This document shows positions 54,197-61,915 of a stretch of 64,000 nucleotides of DNA, piece by piece. Every line of letters starts with the position of its first letter. Position 1 is the first letter of the stretch. A model generated the notes under the pieces. The model was not told where the DNA came from and made no database searches. It saw nothing but the letters and a program-made list of their open reading frames with translations. The DNA lies in NCBI GenBank assembly GCA_023150915.1, contig JAKLKA010000021.1, positions 1 through 64,000 on the forward strand, in the 5' to 3' direction. A program made the position numbers and the translations under genes. This stretch comes from Polyangiaceae bacterium. Lineage in GTDB: Bacteria; Myxococcota_A; Polyangia; Polyangiales; Polyangiaceae.

Positions 54197-54865
54197 TCAG
54201 TGATTGAGCACGGTCAGCATCAGGCCGAGCGAAAAGGTGGAGGCGGTGATGTCGCCCGAGTCGGCGCTCTTGGTGGTGATGGCACCCCCGGCCCGGACCA
54301 GGCAGCCAATCGCCCATTCGTCTGCCACCCATGCGTCGTACCCCGCCCACGCGGCACCCCCGAAGCCGGTGAGGGTGTCGGTCTCGTCTTCGACCTTCAG
54401 GTCTTGCACGGCCAGGGCAGCAAGGCCGACGGCCCCGCCCATGTGGAAGCCGCCCTTGGGGTCGAAGAAACCGTCGACGAACGGCCCGAGCAGCGTGAGG
54501 CGCACGTTGGTGTCCGACAGGGAGCGGCCGCCCTGCTCGACGTTGTGCGACACACCGGCCTCGTTGAGCAGCGCACCGCCGATGGCCAGGCCCTTCGCGG
54601 GCGTGCCGCCAATCAAGAGGTCGAGCCCCAGCGTGCCGCCGTGGGATTCGGCCGACTGCTCCCCCAGGTCGTAGTCCGAGCCGAGCGCGCCGACGCCCAG
54701 GTTCACCCGCAGGTAGAAGCCCTCGTGCACGTGGTACTTGCGCGACACGGGCGGCGCCTGCTCGGGCACGCTCAGATCGATCTTGGGCGCAGGTTCTGCG
54801 GCGTGGCCAAGGCCCGGCGCGAGCGACAGAAGAACGCAAACGAAAACCCCGGCCGCGAGCTTCAT
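54197..54865 (-). CDS. putative outer-membrane beta-barrel protein
   Basis: The 222-residue protein starts at ATG 54865 with a signal peptide (VFVCVLLSLAPGLGHAAEP). The mature part alternates Gly, aromatic and aliphatic residues in short strands (YLRVNLGVGALGSDY, LGLDLLIGG, GGFHMGGAVGLAALAV, ASTFSLGLMLTVLNH), a pattern of small eight-stranded outer-membrane barrels. No specific family is recognised. It is divergent from the LpoB gene. Confidence 0.65.
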   Translation of the reverse strand: MKLAAGVFVCVLLSLAPGLGHAAEPAPKIDLSVPEQAPPVSRKYHVHEGFYLRVNLGVGALGSDYDLGEQSAESHGGTLGLDLLIGGTPAKGLAIGGALLNEAGVSHNVEQGGRSLSDTNVRLTLLGPFVDGFFDPKGGFHMGGAVGLAALAVQDLKVEDETDTLTGFGGAAWAGYDAWVADEWAIGCLVRAGGAITTKSADSGDITASTFSLGLMLTVLNH

Positions 54866-54929
54866 GGCGCCTGGTCTAGCAGACGCCAAAGGGCTTTGCA
54901 CCTTGCCCGGTAGGTATCAGACTCGTGGC

Positions 54930-55529
54930 ATGAGACTCGCGCGCTTGGCACTGGTTCTGGCTTCGGTTTCGGCGTTCTGCGTGGGCGGCTGCGGCGGGCC
55001 GCAGGCGGTGCGCGGTGAACAGGTCGAGGGCCTCGACGACGAGGCGATGAGCACCGGCTTGGACAAGCGTGATCTGCAGAAGATGCTGCAAGAGAACATG
55101 AAGGCCATGCAGGCCTCGGCGGTGGTGGCCCGCTGGCAGAAAGAGAATCGCCCCACGCTGGCGGTGATGCCGCTCAAGAACGAGACCAGCGAGCACGTCG
55201 ACGCGGCCCTCGACTCGTTGCTCAGCGACATCGAGACCACGCTGGTCAACGCCGGCCACGTGCAGGTGGTGAGCCTCGAGCGTCAGCCGCAGATCATCGA
55301 AGAGGTGCGCAAGCAATACTCCGACGCGTTCGACCCGGCAGCGGTCGCCCGCTGGGGCAAGCAGATCGGCGCCAAGTACTTCGTCACCGGCAAGGTGTTC
55401 AGCGCCGACGAGCGGCAAGACGGAGAGCGGCGCGTGCAGTATTTCCTGTTCTTGCAGGTGCTCGACGCCGAGACCGGCGCCATCCAGTTCCAGCACAAGA
55501 GCAGCCTGACCAAAGCCATCGTGAAGTGA
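54930..55529 (+). CDS. lpoB: LpoB-like penicillin-binding protein activator lipoprotein
   Basis: The 199-residue lipoprotein starts at ATG 54930 (MRLARLALVLASVSAFCVGG, lipobox VGGC). After a short linker (about 25-65) comes the LpoB fold: PTLAVMPLKNETSEHVD, LLSDIETTLVNAGHVQVVSLERQ, ARWGKQIGAKYFVTGKVFSA and YFLFLQVLDAETG. LpoB spans the periplasm and activates peptidoglycan synthase PBP1b. It ends 7 nt before a COG3014-type gene, a pairing also found in gammaproteobacteria. Confidence 0.85.
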   Translation: MRLARLALVLASVSAFCVGGCGGPQAVRGEQVEGLDDEAMSTGLDKRDLQKMLQENMKAMQASAVVARWQKENRPTLAVMPLKNETSEHVDAALDSLLSDIETTLVNAGHVQVVSLERQPQIIEEVRKQYSDAFDPAAVARWGKQIGAKYFVTGKVFSADERQDGERRVQYFLFLQVLDAETGAIQFQHKSSLTKAIVK

Positions 55530-55536
55530 CCCGGTC

Positions 55537-57012
55537 ATGACCCTGCGCGGGCGCCCCGCCACGCTGATCGCCACCGCCCTTTTTGCACTCGGGGGCTGCG
55601 CCAGTCATTCCGATCGGACCAAAGAGGCCCGCAGCGCCCTGGACGCCGGCCAGCCAAAGCGCGCCCTCGAGCTCTACAACGAGGCGCTCGAGGTGGACCG
55701 CGCCGAGCAGCTTCCGGACGATCTGAGCGGCGACAAGATCCTGTTCGCGCTCGACCGGGCCATCGTGCTGCAGCAGCTCGATCGCTACGATCTCTCGAGC
55801 CGCGACCTCGAGGCCGCTGACAAGAAGATCGAGATCCTGGATCTGTCGCGGGGCGCGGGTGCCGATCTGGGGCGCTACTTGTTCTCGGACGACGCCGGCC
55901 CCTACCGCGCGCCGGCCTACGAGAAGCTGATGATCAACACCATGAACATGGTGAACTACCTGGTGCGGGGCGATCTGAACGGCGGCCGCATCGAGGCGCG
56001 ACGCCTGGCGGTGATGCAGAAGTACCTGGCCGACCGACAGGATCCGAGCGTGTCGCTGGTCGGCGCCGGCAGCTATCTGTCGGGCTTCGTCTTCGAGAAG
56101 AGCCAGCGCGCGCAAGAGGCGCTGCGCTACTACGACGAGGCGCTGCAATATGGGCGCTATCGCTCGCTGGACGAGCCCGTGAAGCGCCTGGCTCGGACTG
56201 CCAGCTATCGCTCGCCGCGGATCCGCGCGATCTTGGGAGGCGCCGATCCCAAGCTTGCACCGCCCGTGCCGAAGCCCGCCCCCGCACCCGCGCCCGGTCC
56301 GGAGGGCGCGCCCACACCGGAAGCCGCGCCTGCGCCGGCTCCCGCGCCTGCGCCGGCTCCCGCGCCTGCGCCGGCTCCCGCGCCCGCCGAGCCCGACACC
56401 AGCCAGCTGGCAGAGCTCTTGGTGATCGTCAACTTCGGTCGTGTACCGGCCAAGGTCGCGAAGCGCGTGCCGATCGGCCTGGCGCTGACCTGGGTGGCGG
56501 GCGACCTGTCGCCCCACGATCACCAGCGCGCCAGCGCGCTGGCGGCACAGGGCCTGGTCACCTGGGTGAACTACCCCGAGCTCGGCAAGGCCCGCGGGCG
56601 CTTCGACATTCCCCAGTTCGCGGTCGACGACCGCTGGCAACGCCTCGAGGGCATCGTGGCGGTCGATCGCGAGGCCGAGCGCGCGTGGGAGAGCGCGAAG
56701 GGCGCGGTGGTGGGCAGCGCCATCACCCGCCTGATCGCCCGGGTGGCCGCGGGCGAGGCAGTGCGCCGCGGGTCGGGCGGCGGCGCGCTGGGCATGCTGC
56801 TCAGCCTGGGTACGCAGGCTTCGCTGGTTGCCGCCGACACGCCCGACACCCGCAGCTGGTCCACGCTGCCCGCGCGCATGGCCATTGGGCGCGTGTGGCT
56901 GAAGCCCGGCACGCACACCGTCTGGCTGGGCGCCCGCGGCGTCGGCAAGTCACAGAAGATCACGCTACGGAAGGGCGGCTGGGGCGCGGTGAACTTGACG
57001 GTGCTGCACTGA
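55537..57012 (+). CDS. COG3014-like lipoprotein with Pro/Ala linker
   Basis: The 491-residue lipoprotein has lipobox LGGC. It has a TPR-like helical N-terminal half (about 25-235; ALDAGQPKRALELYNEALEVDR, APAYEKLMINTMNMVNYL), then a long Pro/Ala linker (about 245-288) and a C-terminal half (about 290-491) with EAERAWESAKGAVVGSAITRL and LPARMAIGRVWL. The pattern matches COG3014 proteins found with LpoB. It is probably periplasmic and connected with envelope growth. The linker is encoded by three perfect 18-bp repeats. Confidence 0.78.
   Translation: MTLRGRPATLIATALFALGGCASHSDRTKEARSALDAGQPKRALELYNEALEVDRAEQLPDDLSGDKILFALDRAIVLQQLDRYDLSSRDLEAADKKIEILDLSRGAGADLGRYLFSDDAGPYRAPAYEKLMINTMNMVNYLVRGDLNGGRIEARRLAVMQKYLADRQDPSVSLVGAGSYLSGFVFEKSQRAQEALRYYDEALQYGRYRSLDEPVKRLARTASYRSPRIRAILGGADPKLAPPVPKPAPAPAPGPEGAPTPEAAPAPAPAPAPAPAPAPAPAPAEPDTSQLAELLVIVNFGRVPAKVAKRVPIGLALTWVAGDLSPHDHQRASALAAQGLVTWVNYPELGKARGRFDIPQFAVDDRWQRLEGIVAVDREAERAWESAKGAVVGSAITRLIARVAAGEAVRRGSGGGALGMLLSLGTQASLVAADTPDTRSWSTLPARMAIGRVWLKPGTHTVWLGARGVGKSQKITLRKGGWGAVNLTVLH
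56326..56379 (+). repeat. 18-bp tandem repeat, three perfect copies
   Basis: GCGCCTGCGCCGGCTCCC three times in frame inside the COG3014-like gene, encoding Ala-Pro-Ala-Pro-Ala-Pro each. A likely site of length variation between strains. Confidence 0.9.
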
Positions 57013-57073
57013 GGGTGCGGCGCTCTAGCCGTCGCTATTTCTCGAGAGGCCGGCAGAAGCGCACCAGGGCGAC

Positions 57074-57673
57074 TCACGCCGACTCCTCACACCAGTCGTA
57101 CAGCGCCTGTTCGATGGCGCGCACATCGCTTCGGTGGCGGGTGTGGAGCCCGTCGAGGAGGGCGCTGGGCACGTCGAACCCACCCGGCGCGGCGCCGGCC
57201 CACGCCACGCGACGGGCGACGTAGCTGCGCAAGCCGTCTTGCGTCAGACCGCGGATCGTGGCGCGTAGCACTCTTCGGCCCGCGCTCGCGAGCTGGACTG
57301 CGTGGCTGCAATGCGCCGCTACGACGAGGGTTCGGACGCAGCTTCGTGCGATGGCTTGGCGCTCCGCCCACGACGCGCGCTGAAGCTCATCGATCAGCAC
57401 CGTCTGAGAGTCCGGCAGCGCGGGAGATGCGCCCCGCGCCGGGATCCGGACCAGGGGCGCGGCGAGCCTTCCCGCCAGCCAGGCGAGGTGCGTCGACTTG
57501 CCGACGCCCGGTGGCCCGACGAGCTCGAGCACGCTGCGCTCGCCGTCGAGACGGGGGAGAAGCGCGGCCACCTCGGCGCACGGCACCGCCAGCGCAGCGC
57601 GATCGAATGCAAAGAGCTCGCCGAACGGGTTGTGGGCGAGGCTCGCAGTCTGCCAGCGGGGAATCGGCCTCAC
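57074..57673 (-). CDS. small P-loop ATPase
   Basis: The 199-residue protein starts at GTG 57673, overlapping the upstream stop (GTGA). It has Walker A VGPPGVGKSTHLAW (about 53-66), Walker B-like TVLIDELQRASW (about 90-101), a sensor-like LVVAAHCSH and a C-terminal helical part (RSYVARRVAWAG, VRAIEQALYDWCEES). It is smaller than usual AAA+ or NACHT ATPases. Its coupling with the membrane arrestin-like gene suggests that the two form one system. No family name is given with confidence. Confidence 0.75.
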   Translation of the reverse strand: MRPIPRWQTASLAHNPFGELFAFDRAALAVPCAEVAALLPRLDGERSVLELVGPPGVGKSTHLAWLAGRLAAPLVRIPARGASPALPDSQTVLIDELQRASWAERQAIARSCVRTLVVAAHCSHAVQLASAGRRVLRATIRGLTQDGLRSYVARRVAWAGAAPGGFDVPSALLDGLHTRHRSDVRAIEQALYDWCEESA

Positions 57674-58791
57674 GCGAGCTCCCACACTTTGACGGTCGCA
57701 GTCTCGCGCGTGACCCCAACGCGCGCGGCATCGAGCACCAGAGTGCGCTCCCAATCCGGCCAGACCGGCAGCGCGAAGCCGAGCCCGAGCTGCCACTCGA
57801 TCTCGGCCTTCTTCATGTCGAAGCTCAGCGAGACTTCGGGGTCGGGCGGCATCGACAGGGCCGCGCCGTACTCGCCGGGTCCGAGGGGGTGGAGCGGCGC
57901 CGAGCTTGCGAAGACGACACTCTCGTCCACCAGCGTGGTCGAGCCTGCGTCCCGCGTCACTCGCTCGATCACGCGGAGATGCGCCATGCCGCGCAGCTGG
58001 GCCGCTCTGCTCGCGAGGGCTACGCGGACGTCGAGCACCTCGGCTCCGGCGTGGGTTCGGCACTCCGTCGCGACGCGCGGAACCCCGATCTTCGCGCTCG
58101 CGGCCCAGCGACGCGCGTTCAGTTGCAGCGCCCAGAGCCCCGCGAGCCCGAGCACCGCCGCGAACATCGCCGGCACTAGCGCGATCCACGGGTTGGGTCC
58201 CAGCCACCCGCCCCCAACCGCCACGGTCAAACCGCCGGCCACCACACCCAACGCGAGGACGACGAGGGCAACGACCACCCCGGTCCGCGCCTCGGAGGCA
58301 TCGAGGGGCGGGCCGGGTTTGAGCGTGACCCGCCGCGCCCCGCCGGGCTCGACCCTGCGCAGCGCGACCGCCGCGGCGGGACTCGCCCGGGCGTGGAGCT
58401 CGGCCGGCGTGGTGGCACGCAGCCACTGCTGAACGACCTGCACACCGGCCCCGCGGGGCTCGCTGCCTGGCGTCCGGACGACCGCCGCCAGCCGCGGCTC
58501 GATCGTGAAGAGCCTCCCGCGGTGGCTCGGGATCTGCAAGGGCGGACGGATCGAGAAAGGAAACGTCCTCGTCTCGCCCGCGCTCAGGGGGCCCTGGTAC
58601 AGCGCCTCTTCGGCGTAAACGAAGAGCGAGCGGGCTTTGCCGTGGATCAATGACTGGACCTCGACCGACACCGTGTGTGACTCGCTCCGCTCTGCCCTAA
58701 CGTGCAGGCGGCCGCTGAGAGGCTCACCCCGAATCACGCCGTCTTGGTCGAGCTCGATCGAGGCAGAGGCCACTCGTGAGAGCGGTACCAC
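57670..58791 (-). CDS. membrane protein with arrestin-like N-terminal domain
   Basis: In this 373-residue protein the N-terminus (about 5-130) reads IELDQDGVIRGEPLSGRLHV, with alternating strands and TRTFPFSIRPPLQIPSHRGRLFTIEPRLAAVVRT, much like Spo0M/Vps26-type arrestin folds. Two TM helices (about 172-195 and 203-228) follow, then a second beta-rich domain (about 240-373). Its stop overlaps the GTG of the ATPase gene. The arrestin call is by eye. Confidence 0.6.
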   Translation of the reverse strand: MVPLSRVASASIELDQDGVIRGEPLSGRLHVRAERSESHTVSVEVQSLIHGKARSLFVYAEEALYQGPLSAGETRTFPFSIRPPLQIPSHRGRLFTIEPRLAAVVRTPGSEPRGAGVQVVQQWLRATTPAELHARASPAAAVALRRVEPGGARRVTLKPGPPLDASEARTGVVVALVVLALGVVAGGLTVAVGGGWLGPNPWIALVPAMFAAVLGLAGLWALQLNARRWAASAKIGVPRVATECRTHAGAEVLDVRVALASRAAQLRGMAHLRVIERVTRDAGSTTLVDESVVFASSAPLHPLGPGEYGAALSMPPDPEVSLSFDMKKAEIEWQLGLGFALPVWPDWERTLVLDAARVGVTRETATVKVWELA

Positions 58792-59219
58792 CGTGGGGGA
58801 GACCGCTCAATCCGAGAGGGCTCAGCGCAGCGTCAGCCGCCCCTCACGCCAGCGGCTTCGCCGAGCTGGGCTACCCCACCGCCGACGCGGTCATTCCGGA
58901 GAACCCGCGCGCACCGCAGTCGATCTGCTGCGAGCACCGGGCGCGCCAGGCGCAGGAGCGCTTCCTGATTGAGGGCAGATTGAGCCGTGCGTTGCTGAGG
59001 CGCAGCTGACGCTCCGCTGCGGGTCCACGCGGTACGCTCCTTTCGAGCGCGTGGCCTGGCTCGAGCCGCAGCGACCTCACGCTGCCCGCCAAGCACGGCA
59101 TGAGGTGGACGCGGCGTTCGCGGTCGAACACTCGTGGGTCGACAGCGGCCCCGGCACCCACGCCGGCTCCGGCGCCACTTCCCCCGACGCCCACCCAGAG
59201 CGTGAAGCGCCGGTCCCGA
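58792..59219. other. 428-nt stretch without a confident gene
   Basis: Short frames on both strands (up to about 107 codons) have no motif, ribosome site or consistent codon use that I can support. It may hold the promoter of the minus-strand arrestin-like/ATPase pair near 58792-58900. Nothing else is seen. Confidence 0.5.
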
Positions 59220-60935
59220 TCACTCGTAGGGCACGTGGGCGATCGTGCCGCTCGTGGGCAGGCGCCCTTCCGCGCCGCAAGGCAAGAGCATGCGTCCCGA
59301 CGCCACGATCGCGCCGGTACACTCGAATTCGATGCTGGGACCGTCGACGCGAACGTCGCAGTCGGTGGCGACGCCCTCGCAGTGCAGCTTCCGCGCGCGG
59401 TCGGTTCCGTCGGAGCGACAGCGCGCCACGGTCTGACTGCGGAACAGCGGGACCTGCTGCACTCGCGTCCTGTCGGCGTTCGGTACCAGGATGCTGAACT
59501 TGCCGCCGCTGGCGGCGTCGTACTGGTACAAGAACGGCGCGTCGAACGGGCGGCTGGGCGCGCCCTGTGGGCACTGGGCGCCCGGCAGGTCGCGCGAGCT
59601 CTTCTCGGAGCGCTGGATGACGACGTCGACGCCCGAGGGAACTTGCACTCGCTTCGGGGCTCCGCCCGCCCGCGCGAGCTCGAGGGCGCCGTCCTGTTTC
59701 ACGATGGCGAGCTCGACCTTGCGTGCGTCGGGCGTGCACGTGACACTGCCCCCGCGTTCGGTCGGCGCCAGGCGACACACGAACGGGCTCGGCACCTCGG
59801 CCACCCGCTCGTCGATGCCCAGCGCCTTGGCGACCACGAAAGCCGTCGGGCGCTGGGTCGGCCCGTCGGCTCGAACCTCGAGCTCGAGCTGGGTCGGGCG
59901 CGCTGTCGGGGCGGCAGGGGTGCTCGAAGCCGCCGAAGGCGCCGCCGGCGCCGCCGGCGGGACGGCGGATACCGGCCCACCCGCGGGGGCGCTCGAGGGG
60001 GCCGGCACCGTGCTGCCCCCAATCTGCCGGTAGGCGATCAGGCCCAGCACCCCGAGGACGACCAGCACGCCAACGATGGCGCCGACCGATGAGCCCTTCT
60101 GCTTCGGTGGTGGCCGCTGCGACTCGAGTCGCTGCGCCTTCGCCTCGGCCCGCCGGCGCGCGCGCTCTTCCTCGGCGCGCTCCGCTTCCTCTTCGGCCTT
60201 GCGTGTGGCCTCGCGGGCAGCCTCGCGTTCTTCCGCAAGGCGCTCGCGCTCGGCCTCCAGCGCGCGCCGTTCCTCTTCGAGTCGGTTGCGCTCTGCCTGA
60301 AGCGCACGTCGCTCGTCTTCCTCGCGTTGACTCTGCTCCGCCGGTGGCTCTGGTTCCGCGGGCGGCGGCTCTGGTTCCGCGGGCGGCGGCTCCGACTTCA
60401 CAGGCTGCGCTTCCTCCGCGCGCTGCGCTTCCTCGGCGCGCTGCGCTTCCTCGGCGCGCTGCGCCTCTTCGGCACGCTGCGCTTCCTCGGCGCGCTGCGC
60501 TTCCTCGGCGCGCTGCGCCTCCTCGGCACGCTGCGCTTCCTCGGCACGCCGCGCTTCTTCGGCACGCCGCGCTTCTTCGGCACGCCGCGCTTCTTCGGCA
60601 CGCTGCGCTTCTTCGGCACGCCGCGCCTCTTCTGCAAGCCGAGCGGCTTCCGCGCGCAGCCGCTCTCCGGCCGCACGCCCCGCCCGCTCCGCTTCTGCAC
60701 GCCGGCCGGCGTCTTCCCACTCCGCCTCTTCCGCCCGCGCAGCCTCGTCTGCGCGCCGCGCCTCTTCCGCTCGGTCGACGAGAGAAGCCGCGCTGGCAAT
60801 CGGTTCGAGGGTCGCCGGCGCAAGCAGCGGGGCAACGCTGCCGCGAGCGGGGCGCGGCTCGGCCGCCCGCGCGCTGACGCGCGCCAAGAGCGCCTGAAGT
60901 TTCTTCACCTGTTCTTCGTTCGGCACCGCGACCAC
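59220..60935 (-). CDS. single-pass membrane protein with long Glu/Arg/Ala coiled coil
   Basis: The 571-residue protein starts at GTG 60935. Residues about 50-275 are charged coiled coil, including about ten near-identical heptads R-A-E-E-A-Q-(R) and R-R-A-E-E-A, a Pro/Glu spacer and ERNRLEEERRALEAERERLAEE. One TM helix follows (about 285-305, SVGAIVGVLVVLGVLGLIAY), then a Pro/Ala linker and an external domain (about 345-571) with cysteines (FVCRLAPTERGG, CRSDG, LHCEGVATDCDV). The topology is cytoplasmic coil to periplasmic domain, TolA-like in plan only. Function unknown. Confidence 0.7.
   Translation of the reverse strand: MVAVPNEEQVKKLQALLARVSARAAEPRPARGSVAPLLAPATLEPIASAASLVDRAEEARRADEAARAEEAEWEDAGRRAEAERAGRAAGERLRAEAARLAEEARRAEEAQRAEEARRAEEARRAEEARRAEEAQRAEEAQRAEEAQRAEEAQRAEEAQRAEEAQRAEEAQRAEEAQPVKSEPPPAEPEPPPAEPEPPAEQSQREEDERRALQAERNRLEEERRALEAERERLAEEREAAREATRKAEEEAERAEEERARRRAEAKAQRLESQRPPPKQKGSSVGAIVGVLVVLGVLGLIAYRQIGGSTVPAPSSAPAGGPVSAVPPAAPAAPSAASSTPAAPTARPTQLELEVRADGPTQRPTAFVVAKALGIDERVAEVPSPFVCRLAPTERGGSVTCTPDARKVELAIVKQDGALELARAGGAPKRVQVPSGVDVVIQRSEKSSRDLPGAQCPQGAPSRPFDAPFLYQYDAASGGKFSILVPNADRTRVQQVPLFRSQTVARCRSDGTDRARKLHCEGVATDCDVRVDGPSIEFECTGAIVASGRMLLPCGAEGRLPTSGTIAHVPYE
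60404..60640 (-). repeat. 21-bp tandem repeats encoding the coiled coil
   Basis: About eleven tandem 21-bp units with core GCGCTGCGCTTCCTCGGC on the plus strand, most differing at one or two positions. They encode heptads of the coiled-coil protein at 59220-60935 and probably arose by unequal crossing-over. Confidence 0.85.
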
Positions 60936-61017
60936 AGCCTACAGCGGGCCGCGGAGGTCGGACAGTTTTGCGCCAGCGCGTGGGACCACGCGCCCGGGCA
61001 GGCTCACCGGCTGACCG

Positions 61018-61914
61018 TCAGCGCGACGCCGGGATCGACGGGTGCAGCGCGGTCAGCTCTTCCATCAATGCCCGGGTATAGTCCTCGGTGCTGCCGGCGC
61101 CGCCGCCGATGATGCGCGCCCCACCGCTGTCCAGCTCGAGGGCCCGGGCGGCCCAGCGCACCGGGTCGGCCTCGGCGCTGGGGAAGCCGCGCACGCTGTC
61201 GGGCCCAGCCGAGAGCAGCACCCCGGGCGCGAGGGCCGAGCCCACGTCGCGGCACTGCTGCAAGAGCAAGAGGGCATCGTCGATGCTCGAGACCTCGAAC
61301 AAGAGGGCGCTGGCGCCGGCCTCGATCAGATCCGCGCACAGCTCGCTCAGCCGCCCACCGTGGGCGAGCACCCCACCGGGCAGGCACTCGACGCTGGCCC
61401 AGGTCGGAAGCTCGGTCTCGGCGGCGGCCGCCACGGCGGCCATCAGCTCGAGCCGCGAACCCTGCCCGCGGGCCAAGATCAGCTCGACCCCGGCGGCAGC
61501 GATGCGCTGCGCGTGCTCCGACAGCTCTTCACTCATCCGCTTCGGTTGAAGGGCAGCCACCATCTCGCTGCCCAGCACACCCGCCACCGCCACGGGCCTG
61601 TCGGCCGCGTGTGCCGCTTCCAACGCCAGCTCGACCGCGATGCCGGTGAGCAGGGCCGAGCGGTGTTCCATGCCGACCTCGGCCAGGGCGCGCGGGGTGG
61701 TGTCGGCGGTGAGCGCGGTCAAGATGGTGACGCGACTCCGGACCTCGGCGCGATAGTGTTCGAGCACCGCGTCGGGCCGGCTGCGCAAGAGCTGGCCCAC
61801 GGCGCCGGGCGAGTCGATGGCCGCACCGCGCGCGCGGAAGCACGCCGGGGTGTCGGCGTCGGTCACCAGCGGCCGACCCGAGGTCAGCCGCGAGCGCACC
61901 CGATCGAAGCTCAC
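61018..61914 (-). CDS. homocysteine S-methyltransferase-fold protein lacking the zinc Cys pair
   Basis: The 298-residue protein starts at GTG 61914, one nucleotide after the M2 peptidase stop. It has the TIM-barrel pattern of the pfam homocysteine S-methyltransferase family: LVTDADTPACFRARG near the start, VAGVLGSEMVA, and ARIIGGGAGSTEDYTRAL near the end. At 270-275 the usual zinc-binding GGCCGT is GGGAGS, so both cysteines are lost, and the first NC-type Cys also is not evident. The protein cannot bind Zn in the normal way and may have another role. Confidence 0.75.
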   Translation of the reverse strand: MSFDRVRSRLTSGRPLVTDADTPACFRARGAAIDSPGAVGQLLRSRPDAVLEHYRAEVRSRVTILTALTADTTPRALAEVGMEHRSALLTGIAVELALEAAHAADRPVAVAGVLGSEMVAALQPKRMSEELSEHAQRIAAAGVELILARGQGSRLELMAAVAAAAETELPTWASVECLPGGVLAHGGRLSELCADLIEAGASALLFEVSSIDDALLLLQQCRDVGSALAPGVLLSAGPDSVRGFPSAEADPVRWAARALELDSGGARIIGGGAGSTEDYTRALMEELTALHPSIPASR

Positions 61915-61915
61915 G

